Source of the DNA: 21-14-0-10-47-8 sp966211795
GTDB lineage: Bacteria > Bdellovibrionota > Bdellovibrionia > Bdellovibrionales > Bdellovibrionaceae
Reading direction: 5' to 3'
Assembly (NCBI GenBank): GCA_966211795.1
Contig: CBIHNW010000001.1
Coordinates: 372,001-436,000, forward strand
Length of the DNA stretch: 64,000 nucleotides
Of this stretch, positions 22,361-31,146 are shown in pieces. Position numbers and translations under genes: made by a program. Below the pieces are notes generated by a model. That model searched no databases and had not been told where the DNA came from. It saw nothing but the letters and a program-made list of their open reading frames with translations. How positions within the stretch are numbered: position 1 is the first letter of the stretch; the number at the start of each line of letters is the position of its first letter.

Positions 22361-22447
22361 AACCTTTTCCGTCCAATAGAGTTCGCTCGATCTTCGTTAT
22401 AACGAGGTTGCACAGCTCGCTAAAATTAAATGAACTCCACCATTTTT
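22361..22447. repeat. Partial third copy of the repeat end
   Basis: The sequence from aaccttttccgtcc to ccaccatttttc parallels the outer about 90 bp of copies 1 and 2. It contains a perfect 12-bp palindrome TCGTTATAACGA at 22394-22405. The block looks like a conserved promoter/operator left from another copy. The rest of 22249-22538 shows no gene. Confidence 0.45.
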
Positions 22448-22538
22448 CCGCTACAGCGAAAATTAATTTCAGATTCCGGATGCTGTTGCGGTATCTTGCA
22501 TTCGGAATTATTTGAACCGAACTCAGGCTGGAGAGTCT

Positions 22539-22907
22539 ATGAGTCGCTATGTCGATGGATATGTGATCCCAATCAAAAAGAAGAACTTAAAAGCCTATAA
22601 AAAAATGGCGACGATGGGGCGCAAATCGTGGATGAAACACGGGGCTTTGGAATATTACGAATGTGTGGGTAGCAAATTGGAGAGCGATTGGGGGATTCCA
22701 TTCACTCGCCTCTGCAAATTAAAATCGGATGAAACGGTGATTTTTGCCTTTGTCGTTTACAAATCCAAAGCTCACCGGGATCAGGTGAATAAAAAAGTTC
22801 ATGCCGACATGGCAAAGATCGCCGATAAAGGAAAAGAGTTCAAAATGCCATTTGATATGAAGCGTTTTACTGTCGGTGAGTTTAAAACACTGGTTTACGC
22901 CAAGTAA
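22539..22907 (+). CDS. DUF1428 domain protein (YbaA-like)
   Basis: A 122-residue small cytosolic protein of the DUF1428 family: MSRYVDGYVIPIKKKN, YKKMATMGRKSWMKHGALEY, ending FDMKRFTVGEFKTLV. The family has a ferredoxin-like alpha/beta fold and no established activity. I chose ATG 22539, which has GGAGAG upstream and the conserved N-terminus. It marks the return to ordinary single-gene chromosomal units after the repeat region. Confidence 0.85.
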   Translation: MSRYVDGYVIPIKKKNLKAYKKMATMGRKSWMKHGALEYYECVGSKLESDWGIPFTRLCKLKSDETVIFAFVVYKSKAHRDQVNKKVHADMAKIADKGKEFKMPFDMKRFTVGEFKTLVYAK

Positions 22908-22993
22908 GAGACACAGTCTCGGCTTGAGCCTAGCGGCCGAGATCGATGGGTCTTGCTCATTCTTTTTGATGTTTCGATTGAAACGAGGTCATT

Positions 22994-23599
22994 GTGATTC
23001 AAAATTTAGCCCCTGTTCAGTTTAATTTCTTCAATTGGTGGACGCATGACTTGGGGCAGATGCAGTTGCCTGCGAATGTTGAAGCCGCTTTTCAGGCCCT
23101 TAAAAGCTATTATGAAGACATCGCTGAACAGGCTTACGAAGAGACTGTCGAAAATGGCTTCATTGCGAAAGCAAGTTCTGAATACGAACTGGCTCTGCAT
23201 ACGGCACTGGTCAAATACAAGGACATCCATTGGCTTCGAAAGACTTTTTGTGGGTGCACTCTCGCCGATTTGTCCTTGGCGATCGCGCAAGCGTTGGATC
23301 CGAAGGAATCTTGGGAAATTTTGGAAAATGATGAGCTAGCAGTTGTGACCAATCAAAATCGAACAATCGTTTTCGATCTCAAACATTTTGATGTTCTCAG
23401 TGCGTCTGCATCTTTAGCATTGGTGAAAGATCCCTTGCTGATCATGAATGAAACCATTACCCAAGAGGTGAATCGGTTTTATCAAAGCCGCCTGGACAAT
23501 GAAAACCGCCGATTGCTTTTGCTCAAACAAATTTTAGAGAAAAACTCAAACGACGCTCAGGTCATTCCATTGCATGGCGTTCCTGACAAAAATATCTAG
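22994..23599 (+). CDS. Hypothetical helical protein
   Basis: A 201-residue protein starting at GTG 22994 with ACGAGG upstream. It starts with NLAPVQFNFFNWWTHDLG and is acidic and helical, with two Cys (FCGCT) near residue 83 and a charged C-terminal helix (LDNENRRLLLLKQILEK). No signal peptide or membrane span. I do not recognise the family. Confidence 0.55.
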   Translation: MIQNLAPVQFNFFNWWTHDLGQMQLPANVEAAFQALKSYYEDIAEQAYEETVENGFIAKASSEYELALHTALVKYKDIHWLRKTFCGCTLADLSLAIAQALDPKESWEILENDELAVVTNQNRTIVFDLKHFDVLSASASLALVKDPLLIMNETITQEVNRFYQSRLDNENRRLLLLKQILEKNSNDAQVIPLHGVPDKNI

Positions 23600-23699
23600 C
23601 GTTTTTAAAAGCATCATCCCTTTAAGTTGAGATGATACGAGCCTTTAGAATGAGAAGATATAATCTAGCATAAGAGAAAGCTAGAGTGTGCGATTGGTC

Positions 23700-24407
23700 T
23701 TAGTGAGGCTGGGCAATCGGATGGGTTCTAAAAACCACTTCGCCTCCAAAACCGATCTTCATGGCTGGGAGATCCGCAACAATGAGAGGTCCGGATGAGC
23801 CAAACTTTGATAGATAATAGCCCTCACCAAGGTAGATTGCAAAATGGGTGAGCATCTGCCGATCGTGGCCAATAATAATGGTGTCGCCTTCCTTGAGTGA
23901 ACTTTCATCAACCATTGGTTCGACAACCCACTTTTGGCGATCAAATTTCCCGAAGAGGTAATCAACGCCATTCATATAATGGGCAAAGCAGTTGCAATCA
24001 AAGGGTGAGCTAGGTGCGCGTCCCAACCGGAGATAATCGAGAATTCTTGCACTCATTGCTTCAGGTAAAAGAACTGTTTTTTTTCCTCGAGCAGTTTCGA
24101 TTGATAAATGAAGTCGCGAATGGTTCGGGATATCAACCCCCGTTAAGGCATGAAGATGCCCTTTCTGATTTCCCGACTGAAACGTTACAATTCGTATTGG
24201 GAATGAGTTTCTTGAGTCAGAATTCGTCGCGTTTCCGATTTGGGAAGTGACATCGAGATAAACAATAGGCCGATCTAAGAAATCCGTATCAGTATAGAGC
24301 TTGGCACATCTCACGACAGTCCCTGAAGCCGTAAATGGGAAAGCAACTGTCAAAATAGCTGACAGTATAACTAAGTAGCTTGCCATCCGGGATGAAGACT
24401 TGTTCAT
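23700..24407 (-). CDS. Secreted NlpC/P60-like protein
   Basis: A 235-residue exported protein. After a signal peptide (SSRMASYLVILSAILTVAF) and a beta-rich region, it carries an NlpC/P60-like core: SPFDCNCFAHYMNG with a candidate catalytic Cys, KEGDTIIIGH, and THFAIYLGEGYYLS with the candidate His. The family cleaves peptidoglycan peptides. I chose the ATG at 24407 because it puts the signal peptide close to the start; a longer frame begins at 24437. It stands alone with 250 bp of non-coding sequence upstream. Confidence 0.7.
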   Translation of the reverse strand: MNKSSSRMASYLVILSAILTVAFPFTASGTVVRCAKLYTDTDFLDRPIVYLDVTSQIGNATNSDSRNSFPIRIVTFQSGNQKGHLHALTGVDIPNHSRLHLSIETARGKKTVLLPEAMSARILDYLRLGRAPSSPFDCNCFAHYMNGVDYLFGKFDRQKWVVEPMVDESSLKEGDTIIIGHDRQMLTHFAIYLGEGYYLSKFGSSGPLIVADLPAMKIGFGGEVVFRTHPIAQPH

Positions 24408-24689
24408 AGCTTTCTGTAATAGCAAGTCTTTAACCATCAGTTATCCCAAATCATCCTTAAATCTCCAAGCGGGTCCTATTCATTTGAGGTGTTAGAATGA
24501 TTGAGAGTCGATTTTCCATTAAGGATCGAAAATTTTGGGCACTGTGAGGATTTCAATCGGCAATGAGTCCTTGTGACTGCTATTTCCAAATTAGAAACAT
24601 ATATTTCAAATTCGTTTCTGTTTAATTCAGCCATCAGGTGGCAGTTTCTCCTTAAGCCATGATGATGTGGCGGTAATCAGGAGACAGCT

Positions 24690-24962
24690 ATGATTGAAAA
24701 AAATAGTGCTCGCGTTTTAATTGGGGCTTTGAATCTTTTGGCGGTAGGCAGTCCGATGCTTGCGAGCCAAGCAACTCACGCGGCGACGATGGACCAGAAA
24801 ATTGAAAAGCTGAACAGTGCCTCTCTCAAGTCTATTGAAAGCACTTGGCTGAAGGTTCCGGTGGCGTGCAAAGCTCGCGGATTTAATGCCAGCCCGATGT
24901 CTTTGGAAAACAAGGAAATTGCGCCTCGTATTCAAAATATTTACGCCTCCTTTGGATTTTAA
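24690..24962 (+). CDS. Small secreted hypothetical protein
   Basis: A 90-residue protein with a signal peptide (VLIGALNLLAVGSPMLASQA) preceded by AGGAG. The mature part is about 60 residues with one Cys. No family recognised. It ends four bases before the next gene on the same strand, so the two are probably an operon. Confidence 0.5.
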   Translation: MIEKNSARVLIGALNLLAVGSPMLASQATHAATMDQKIEKLNSASLKSIESTWLKVPVACKARGFNASPMSLENKEIAPRIQNIYASFGF

Positions 24963-24966
24963 GAGA

Positions 24967-25956
24967 ATGGCACCGAAAGTTTTTCTATTTTCTTCGGAGG
25001 AGGTCGCTCTCCTTCGAAGCCGGTTTGAAAGACTTGATGAAGTGACATCTTTTGACGCCGACATCGAATTCGCTTCGAGAATCGCAAGCTACGGAATTTT
25101 TCGTGAGATCGGGACGGTCAATGATGAATTGGCTCGTTTCATTTTTGATGTTGCAACAGCGCAACCCGTTCGTCTGCAGTCATTAAAAGCAGAGTTCGTA
25201 GAATGGAACGGGCTCTTTGGGCTGCGGATATTTTCCACGGATAGCCGCCGACTGGAGTTAAGAACAAAAGGATTTTATGAAGTCGTTCACCCGCATCTTT
25301 CAAAAAACGAAGATGGATCATTTCATGCGCTCTATATTTTTCCTGCGATCATCAACAAAATTGCTCAGAGCGAAGGGGTGGAATTAGTCCTTGTCAAATC
25401 ATGGGGGATAAATTCGATATTTGGTGGATTTGATCCATCAAAGGGCTACTACCAAACAAATTTCTGGGAAATTGAAAACAACGATGCTCTTCAGTTTTCA
25501 AATCTTGTTCGTCAGGGAAAAGTTGCATTTATGGGAACTCATGATTTGGTCGCCCATATTGCTGGCATTGACCGAAATCACTGGCCGAGTCTTAAAAGAA
25601 ATGCCGAAAGAGTTTATGAGGCCATTCATAAATATTTTAAGTCGGCCCCAAAGCCAAGCATTTCAGCTCTGATTTTACCGTATACAATTGGTGTTGTTCT
25701 CGATGATCTGGCGCAGCCGCCAAGCTACAGTTCTAAAAGTCACTTGGCTGTCTTGGAAGAACTGCTTTTGAAAATTTCAAAAAATGAAATTCCCGCGAAT
25801 CTTCCGACTCTGCTCACGCAATTTCCAAGTAGCTTTCAAAAAATTATTGATCTTTCGCGCACCGCTCATATTGAACAAAATCTCACCGAGATTAAATCGA
25901 CAATCAATTTGCTTGTTCAAGAAATTCTAAGTGCTTCACTTGTCAGTTCGACTTAG
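24967..25956 (+). CDS. Hypothetical protein
   Basis: A 329-residue protein I cannot assign. I start it at ATG 24967, right after the upstream stop; the longer frame from 24886 runs inside the previous gene. Features include SWGINSIFGGFDPSKGYYQTN and GTHDLVAHIAGID, where the His-Asp...His spacing hints at a metal site, and a long C-terminal helical region. No signal peptide. It appears paired with the small secreted protein upstream. Confidence 0.5.
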   Translation: MAPKVFLFSSEEVALLRSRFERLDEVTSFDADIEFASRIASYGIFREIGTVNDELARFIFDVATAQPVRLQSLKAEFVEWNGLFGLRIFSTDSRRLELRTKGFYEVVHPHLSKNEDGSFHALYIFPAIINKIAQSEGVELVLVKSWGINSIFGGFDPSKGYYQTNFWEIENNDALQFSNLVRQGKVAFMGTHDLVAHIAGIDRNHWPSLKRNAERVYEAIHKYFKSAPKPSISALILPYTIGVVLDDLAQPPSYSSKSHLAVLEELLLKISKNEIPANLPTLLTQFPSSFQKIIDLSRTAHIEQNLTEIKSTINLLVQEILSASLVSST

Positions 25957-26123
25957 AAGCTATCCCAAACCTGACTCATCCGCCCGAAGACGTTTGGGCC
26001 GGTCAATGCCACGAAACGAATTCGGTCATTAAGAGTGGGTAGGGATCAGTCAATAAAACGAAATTTTGCCATAAATAAGGACTGAATCCCTCCCCAAAGC
26101 GTCTTGACCACAAACGAGATCGC

Positions 26124-27119
26124 TTAGGATTTCTTACCTTTCACACTTTTATGAGAGCTGTGCGCTAGGTGTAATTTCTTTTTGGAAAAGGACTTTCCGG
26201 ACCTTGCTTGCGCACTTTGTTTCACGTGTTTTGCAATCATGGAATGTCGAGCCGGTTGAGGGCGAATTTTTTGGGCTAGCTTTCGCGGCATATGCTTCGC
26301 CAGCGTGCGACTGGAATCTCGAGAGGCGCCGTTGCTCGCAAGACGGGGAAGAGACACCGGTGCTCGGTTTAGATCGGCCTCGCTTTTTTCAATCCAAGGA
26401 CGGTAGGCGGAAACTTTGGTGTAAACAACCTTGTGGGCGCAATCATCTGCCGCGCGGTTGGGATAGCTTCGATTTGTGACGCCGCCGAGAACCATTTTGC
26501 GGCCTCGTTGAAAGTAGGCGGGACCCCCCGAATCACCATGGCAAGTGCCGTGGCCGTGGGATTGGTCGAAGATCATTTCGGATTTTCCCTTTCGAGTCGA
26601 AGCGACAGAAACTGAGGTCTTGCGAAGAATGCCGGCCCCTTCATGCGTTTTGGCGTTCGAGACTCCGTAGCCGGCAAGAATGGCGGACTCTCCTTTTTTG
26701 ATTTCGTTTTTTGCCGAATCAAGAGTGGCGGGCTTATACCCTTTGGGAATTCCACCGCCGAATTTCACCACGGCGATATCGCCTTGATCCATTCCCCGGC
26801 CCCGCTTCTTTTCCCAAGCCGGATTGACGGCGATGCCGGTCACGGGTCGCTGAACAGAATCAGGCGAGCGAACATTGGATCCGAAAATCATCACCGGCGC
26901 GTAACTTCCTTTTTGCACGCAGTGAGCGGCCGTCAGGGCCGTGTTTTTGCCAATGAGACTGGTCGTGCACAGGGCGCCACCGGTCCCATTTCCGGAAGGT
27001 TCATACATGGCAGCAGTCGATCGTTGGATCGGATCATGGCTTGTCATATCAACGCCGCCAATGATCAAGGCATGCGCTGAAAATGAGAGTGAAAGAATGG
27101 TGAAGAATATCGTCTTCAT
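26124..27119 (-). CDS. Secreted trypsin-like serine protease with basic C-terminal tail
   Basis: A 331-residue S1 family protease. The signal peptide (MKTIFFTILSLSFSAHA) is followed at once by the chymotrypsin-like start IIGGVD. The triad is visible: TAAHC (His), GDIAVVKF (Asp) and GDSGGP (Ser). About 90 C-terminal residues are very rich in Lys, His, Arg and Ser, which might bind cell wall or polyanions. I start at 27119 because AAGGAG lies six bases upstream; the longer frame spoils the signal peptide. Predatory Bdellovibrio-type bacteria encode many such secreted proteases. Confidence 0.93.
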   Translation of the reverse strand: MKTIFFTILSLSFSAHALIIGGVDMTSHDPIQRSTAAMYEPSGNGTGGALCTTSLIGKNTALTAAHCVQKGSYAPVMIFGSNVRSPDSVQRPVTGIAVNPAWEKKRGRGMDQGDIAVVKFGGGIPKGYKPATLDSAKNEIKKGESAILAGYGVSNAKTHEGAGILRKTSVSVASTRKGKSEMIFDQSHGHGTCHGDSGGPAYFQRGRKMVLGGVTNRSYPNRAADDCAHKVVYTKVSAYRPWIEKSEADLNRAPVSLPRLASNGASRDSSRTLAKHMPRKLAQKIRPQPARHSMIAKHVKQSAQARSGKSFSKKKLHLAHSSHKSVKGKKS

Positions 27120-27460
27120 AAGACTCCTTTTGTGTGCCGGGATCAACCGGCAGGTTGTTGTTGAATGCAAAAAATCGATCAGTGAAGGCCTTGCGACCTG
27201 TGCTGTGATTGAAAAGGAGCCATTGCAAAATGAGGAGAGGCTTCAAATCTCATTAATTGGGCAAATAGGATGTAAAGTGTCCGAGATTCCGGAACTTATG
27301 CAGTTTCGAATGAAGAACGTTCTTTGCGCCTTGATCATCAGGCGCTGCCGGGTGCATTTAGATTGGTGGGGCTTCCATCAGGGCTTGCTCTGCTGAAGCC
27401 TGATTTTTCTGAGGACGGCTTTTGCATTGCAAAGCGCGAACTTTGTTTCAGCGGCGGAAA
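27120..27460. other. Intergenic region without supported gene
   Basis: About 340 bp between the protease promoter side and the end of the leftward XRE-cupin gene. Open frames here lack ribosome sites and family features. No terminator hairpin with a T-run was seen. Confidence 0.4.
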
Positions 27461-28030
27461 TCATTCAAGCGTTGAGAAGAAGACGACGCTCACGCCGACG
27501 GCAGTTGTTCTGCCCGAGTTTTTATAAGAGTGAGGTTTGTCTCCAGGAAAAGTTAAGACATCGCCTTTTTCAAGATGATGAATTTCGCCGAGGACGCCGA
27601 TCGAAATCTGTCCGCTGATGCAGGTAAAGTACTCTCTTGTGCCTTCGATATGAGGCGAGCCTGTCATGACCGCTCCGGGCGCAAGCACAAGTTCATCCAT
27701 TTCGGTCGAGGGTATTTTTTCGGGCAATAATTTTCTGAGAGTCACACCGTTCTTCGAACGGCGGTCGACGGGAACATCAGCGGCTTTGATATGCCGACAT
27801 TCGGCCCTTGGTGACGAGATGAGCTCATCAATCGAAATCTGCAGGCCCTGGGAAATCTTAAGCAGAACGTCCAAAGTTGGATTGGCGCTTCCGGATTCCA
27901 ACAAAGCAATCGAGGCGCGGGTGGTTCCGGATATTCGAGCCAATGAGGCTTGTGAGAAGCCCTTTCGTTCACGAATGGAAATAAGGTTCTTCGCGATGTT
28001 CTGACCTGCTTTGTCTTTCAAAATAGCCAT
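27461..28030 (-). CDS. XRE-cupin transcriptional regulator
   Basis: A 189-residue regulator. Residues about 12-66 are an XRE helix-turn-helix (RKGFSQASLARISGTTRASI, ALLESGSANPTLDVLLKIS). The C-terminal half is a cupin barrel (EYFTCISGQISIGVLGE, HLEKGDVLTFPGDKPHSYKN). Proteins of this build sense small molecules. The gene is divergent from a VOC protein gene 70 bp away and probably regulates it. There is no clear ribosome site at the ATG. Confidence 0.92.
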   Translation of the reverse strand: MAILKDKAGQNIAKNLISIRERKGFSQASLARISGTTRASIALLESGSANPTLDVLLKISQGLQISIDELISSPRAECRHIKAADVPVDRRSKNGVTLRKLLPEKIPSTEMDELVLAPGAVMTGSPHIEGTREYFTCISGQISIGVLGEIHHLEKGDVLTFPGDKPHSYKNSGRTTAVGVSVVFFSTLE

Positions 28031-28034
28031 ATGT

Positions 28035-28064
28035 CATTTTAATAGCATGTTGGTTACTAAAATG
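28035..28064. promoter_or_regulatory. Inverted repeat in divergent promoter
   Basis: CATTTTA (28035-28041) and TAAAATG (28058-28064) form a perfect 7-bp inverted repeat with a 16-bp gap, centred between the XRE-cupin and VOC genes. It is a candidate operator. Confidence 0.4.
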
Positions 28065-28099
28065 TCCATGATGAGGTGAATTGGGATTAGGAGGTTCTC

Positions 28100-28519
28100 A
28101 TGAATATGAAACTGGATCACATCAACCTAACGGTCGCCAATTTGAAGGACAGCATTGAGTGGTATGGAAAGATTTTTGGCTTTGAAGCGGTTGAATCAGG
28201 AACAACGCCCCGAGGAGTGAAATGGGGAATTGTCGCAATGAACGACTCGATGATTTGCATGACGGAAGACAAAGAAAGAATCTTGGCGGATCGTCACGAG
28301 GATCCGTCGGTTCATCGGATAGGCCACTTTGGCATTCGCGTATCGAATTTGGAAAGTTGGCGGCAGATCGTCAAAGAAAATAATTTAAAGGTCTATTACG
28401 GCGGGGAAATCCACTATCCATTTTCAACGTCATGGTACGTTCACGACCCTTCGGGACATGAAATTGAAGTTTCTTATTCGGCCCAGGAAAAGCTGCAATT
28501 TCCAAGTCGAGGTGCCTAA
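28100..28519 (+). CDS. VOC family (glyoxalase-like) protein
   Basis: A 139-residue vicinal oxygen chelate protein: MKLDHINLTVANLKDSIEWY with a metal His, HRIGHFGIRVSNLESW with another, and SWYVHDPSGHEIEVSY with the C-terminal Glu. The fold supports glyoxalase, dioxygenase or antibiotic-binding roles; the substrate is not evident. AGGAGG precedes the ATG. Its TAA shares one base with the ATG of the next gene, giving translational coupling. The divergent XRE-cupin regulator probably controls it. Confidence 0.88.
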   Translation: MNMKLDHINLTVANLKDSIEWYGKIFGFEAVESGTTPRGVKWGIVAMNDSMICMTEDKERILADRHEDPSVHRIGHFGIRVSNLESWRQIVKENNLKVYYGGEIHYPFSTSWYVHDPSGHEIEVSYSAQEKLQFPSRGA

Positions 28520-28734
28520 TGGATATGACAGTCTTCCTTTACAAGTGGATAATAAAGTCTGGAAAAGAAAAGCAATTTGAAGAAAATTGGGCGATCGTCA
28601 CAAGGGCGATCCGTGAGCAATGTGAGCTTGATTCATCTTCGTCTCAGGCCCGGCTCTTGATGCGCGAGGCAGTTGAGTTTTCTTATCCAGATCAGCAGCT
28701 AGACGTTAAAATCGATTTATTAGTAGCCAAATAG
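28519..28734 (+). CDS. Short antibiotic-biosynthesis-monooxygenase-like protein
   Basis: A 71-residue protein whose first 30 residues (MTVFLYKWIIKSGKEKQFEENWAIV, in two parts) match the beginning of ABM-fold proteins, usually about 95-100 residues. The later strands are missing or replaced, so it may be truncated. A shorter relative occurs at 44666-44812, also next to a VOC gene. It overlaps the VOC stop by one base. Confidence 0.5.
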   Translation: MDMTVFLYKWIIKSGKEKQFEENWAIVTRAIREQCELDSSSSQARLLMREAVEFSYPDQQLDVKIDLLVAK

Positions 28735-28872
28735 ATCATTGCCTCGATTCTTAATATGAGTTGTCGCACTTGAGTTCTGGCCGAAACTTTAAAGACACGG
28801 CTGGCTGGATTTTTTGGTTGGATTCGTCTTCGCACCTGAATAGACTTTTGGTGACAATTGATTGGAGAAGAT

Positions 28873-29523
28873 ATGAGCCGATTGCGCGTTGAGAGTTTTT
28901 CGTTGTCTCTGGATGGATATGGAGCAGGGCCGAATCAGGATCTTCAGAATCCGCTAGGTGTTGGCGGCAAGAATATCATGGAGTGGTTTTTTCCAACGCT
29001 GACGTTTCAGAAAATGATCGGACAGTCTGGTGGCACGACGGGTGTCGACAATCAATTTGCATCGCGGGGATTCGACGGAATCGGGGCGAATATCATGGGT
29101 CGCAATATGTTTGGGCCCATTCGTGGAGCTTGGACGGATGAAGAGTGGAAGGGATGGTGGGGGTCGAATCCTCCTTACCATTCGCCGGTTTTTGTTCTCA
29201 CTCATCACAAGCGTGATCCGATTGAAATGGAAGGCGGAACCACATTCCATTTCGTCACCGACGGAATTGAATCCGCACTGAAGCAAGCGCAGAAAGCTGC
29301 CGGTGGAAAAGACATTCGGCTGAATGGCGGGGTCTCGGTGATTCGTCAGTATTTGGCAAAAGGTCTGGTCGATTACATTCATCTCGCGGTATCTCCGAAG
29401 CTCATGGGATCCGGTGAAAATCTTTTTGCCGGGCTTGATTTGGTCAAGCTTGGCTACACCATCAAAGAAAGTGTCGCCGGCGAAAACGCGACTCACGTCA
29501 TTTTCGAAAAAGGTTCCAGGTAG
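28873..29523 (+). CDS. Dihydrofolate reductase family / RibD C-terminal-like reductase
   Basis: A 216-residue protein of the RibD C-terminal/DHFR-like family: SFSLSLDGYGAGP at the start, ANIMGRNMFGP, then GGKDIRLNGGVSVIRQYLAKGLVDY and LAVSPKLMGSGENLF. It would use NAD(P)H to reduce an unknown substrate. The ATG at 28873 has GGAGA upstream. It is a single-gene unit with 138 bp of non-coding sequence before it. Confidence 0.88.
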   Translation: MSRLRVESFSLSLDGYGAGPNQDLQNPLGVGGKNIMEWFFPTLTFQKMIGQSGGTTGVDNQFASRGFDGIGANIMGRNMFGPIRGAWTDEEWKGWWGSNPPYHSPVFVLTHHKRDPIEMEGGTTFHFVTDGIESALKQAQKAAGGKDIRLNGGVSVIRQYLAKGLVDYIHLAVSPKLMGSGENLFAGLDLVKLGYTIKESVAGENATHVIFEKGSR

Positions 29524-29657
29524 TCTTTCAGAAATTGAAGCATGATTTGGGTCAGAGGAGTTCGAGTGCAGCCCCTCTGCCCGAAATAAAATTCGAAGGA
29601 TTCGTTCCTAAAACCTTTTTGATCTCTTCTGGGGCTGGTTTCAGTGAAGCTTCAAAT

Positions 29658-29933
29658 TTACTTTTTATTTTCTTTGAGAACAAAAACAACACCGGTGACT
29701 GCGCTCGGAGACACAAACGAATAAATGTATTTTTCATAACTTGCTTGTACGTCGGCCTTGCTTTGCAAAATGATCACTGAATTATCAGCTTGAGCAATCG
29801 TGCCCAGGAAGCTGCCGCCGTGGGTGTACAGTGTGACTTCCAGATCCTTTGTTTGTGCAGCAAATTGAATCGCCTGCGCAACAGATGTCACGCCTTTTGC
29901 TTTAAAATCTATGTTCAAACCTTGATTTGTCAT
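29658..29933 (-). CDS. Hypothetical protein
   Basis: A 91-residue protein with an excellent AAGGGA ribosome site. It alternates polar and hydrophobic residues (VTLYTHGGSFLGTIAQ, SVIILQSKADVQ), suggesting a beta-rich fold. No family recognised. It stands alone, preceded by a roughly 300-bp non-coding region. Confidence 0.5.
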   Translation of the reverse strand: MTNQGLNIDFKAKGVTSVAQAIQFAAQTKDLEVTLYTHGGSFLGTIAQADNSVIILQSKADVQASYEKYIYSFVSPSAVTGVVFVLKENKK

Positions 29934-30230
29934 TGAGATCCCTTCTGAGTGTAGGTGGTTAGAAAATGTTAAACAGTGAGAAAAGTTGAATCAATGACAA
30001 TTCTATGACAGTCCAGCCTTCTGATATTTGAAGCTTGCTGCTTGGTCATTTCACTCGGGAATATTTCAATCACACTGGAATGATTTATATTTGGGAGTAG
30101 CATTTTTGGATTTTTGCATCCGTCTTGAAGGTGTGCCAGGATCCCAAATCTGTCTTTGGGATCTGGTGAAATTCTCTGAAGGTATCATGACGGTTTCATG
30201 ATCGCTCTGATGGCCAAGTTGGATCGGAAA
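29934..30230. other. Intergenic region with two hairpins
   Basis: GATCCCAAA / TTTGGGATC (30140-30163, six-base loop) is a 9-bp inverted repeat, extendable through CCA/TGG with a bulge. ATCATGA / TCATGAT (30184-30102 side excluded; the arms are 30184-30190 and 30196-30202) is a second, 7-bp repeat. Neither is followed by a clear T-run. No gene is supported in this stretch. Confidence 0.4.
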
Positions 30231-30659
30231 TTATTTTTTCTTTCGAGTGCTAGATTTAAACTGTTTCGGAAACAGATCCATGAATTCATTCCATCCATCG
30301 TTGTGTGCCCGGCCCTTTGAATTATCAGGCAGGTCCGAATGCACAAGTGTCATCAGCGTTCCTTCGTCCGTTTTTTTGAAAGTCACGGTGACCGTCGTTT
30401 CAAGGCCTTCGGTGTAGGGCGACATCCAGGTGTGTTGGATTCGGCGCGAGCGTTCTAGCTTTGTGAAGCGGCCATAGTGAGGGGTGCCGTGTACCAACCA
30501 ATAAAAAAATCCATCGACTTTGGGATTCAGTAAGATCTTCTCGCCCATATTCCAAGGAGTCCCTTTGATTTTTGGATTGAGCCACGCGCTGTAAACTTTT
30601 TCCGGAGTGGCCGTGATGGTGCGTTCGAATTTCAAATCGACGGTTTTTGGTGATTTCAT
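30231..30659 (-). CDS. SRPBCC (AHSA1-like) domain protein
   Basis: A 142-residue START-like/AHSA1 protein: FERTITATPEKVYSAWLNP at the N-terminus and DGWNEFMDLFPKQF at the C-terminus. The hydrophobic cavity of the fold can bind small ligands. The ATG overlaps the stop of the ArsR-type regulator gene (ATGA), the standard arrangement for ArsR-SRPBCC pairs, so it is very likely repressed by it. Confidence 0.88.
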   Translation of the reverse strand: MKSPKTVDLKFERTITATPEKVYSAWLNPKIKGTPWNMGEKILLNPKVDGFFYWLVHGTPHYGRFTKLERSRRIQHTWMSPYTEGLETTVTVTFKKTDEGTLMTLVHSDLPDNSKGRAHNDGWNEFMDLFPKQFKSSTRKKK

Positions 30660-30991
30660 TTTCGTTTCTTCTCCTTGTTTTTCTTGGGTTCGAAATGTTT
30701 GGCGAATTGATCCAGGCGATCATTCCAGAATCGTTCGTACAGATGCGTCCACTCGGCTACTTCGCGCAGGGGATCGCCTTTTAAAGAAATGAAAACTTCG
30801 CGTCCTTGCTTTTGGCGTTCGATCAGTCCAGCCCTTTCCAAAAGCTTGAGGTGCTTGGTCACTGAATTGAGCGCGGTATCGAAGGGTTGGGCAATTTCGA
30901 GAAATCCCGCCGGCCCATAGGACAGCTTCTCGATAATGGCCCTTCGAGTGGGATGTGAAATAGCGGTCAGGACGTTCGATAATTGATCCAT
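30656..30991 (-). CDS. ArsR family winged-helix regulator
   Basis: A 111-residue ArsR/SmtB-like regulator: LTAISHPTRRAIIEKLSYG, then FDTALNSVTKHLKLLERAGL, the recognition helix, and KQGREVFISLKGDP, the wing. No Cys metal-binding site is present, so it is of the SRPBCC-linked type rather than a metal sensor. The ATG lies only a few bases after a perfect 11-bp inverted repeat and has no ribosome site, which suggests leaderless translation and autorepression. Confidence 0.92.
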   Translation of the reverse strand: MDQLSNVLTAISHPTRRAIIEKLSYGPAGFLEIAQPFDTALNSVTKHLKLLERAGLIERQKQGREVFISLKGDPLREVAEWTHLYERFWNDRLDQFAKHFEPKKNKEKKRK

Positions 30992-30994
30992 TTT

Positions 30995-31020
30995 TATATT
31001 ACACCATAAGGTGTAATATA
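30995..31020 (-). promoter_or_regulatory. ArsR-type operator
   Basis: TATATTACACC-ATAA-GGTGTAATATA is a perfect 11-4-11 inverted repeat. It ends 3 bp from the ATG of the ArsR gene at 30991, so binding would cover the transcription start. Confidence 0.75.
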
Positions 31021-31146
31021 TTGCAAGGCAAATTATTGAGGAACGTCGAATTTCGAGAATTTGAAATTGGAACCGAGACCCGCTCGGTTTCTCTAACGTC
31101 GGGATTTGAGTGGGGTTTCAGATAAATTCCAAGGAGGCGAGAGGTC

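Noticed and set aside
22231..22413. 60-residue minus-strand frame over the partial third repeat
   Set aside because: No ribosome site; it reads through repeat sequence in a frame not kept in the other copies.
26941..27396. Rightward frame antisense to the trypsin-like gene start and the following gap
   Set aside because: Mostly antisense to a clear gene, with no ribosome site or family pattern.
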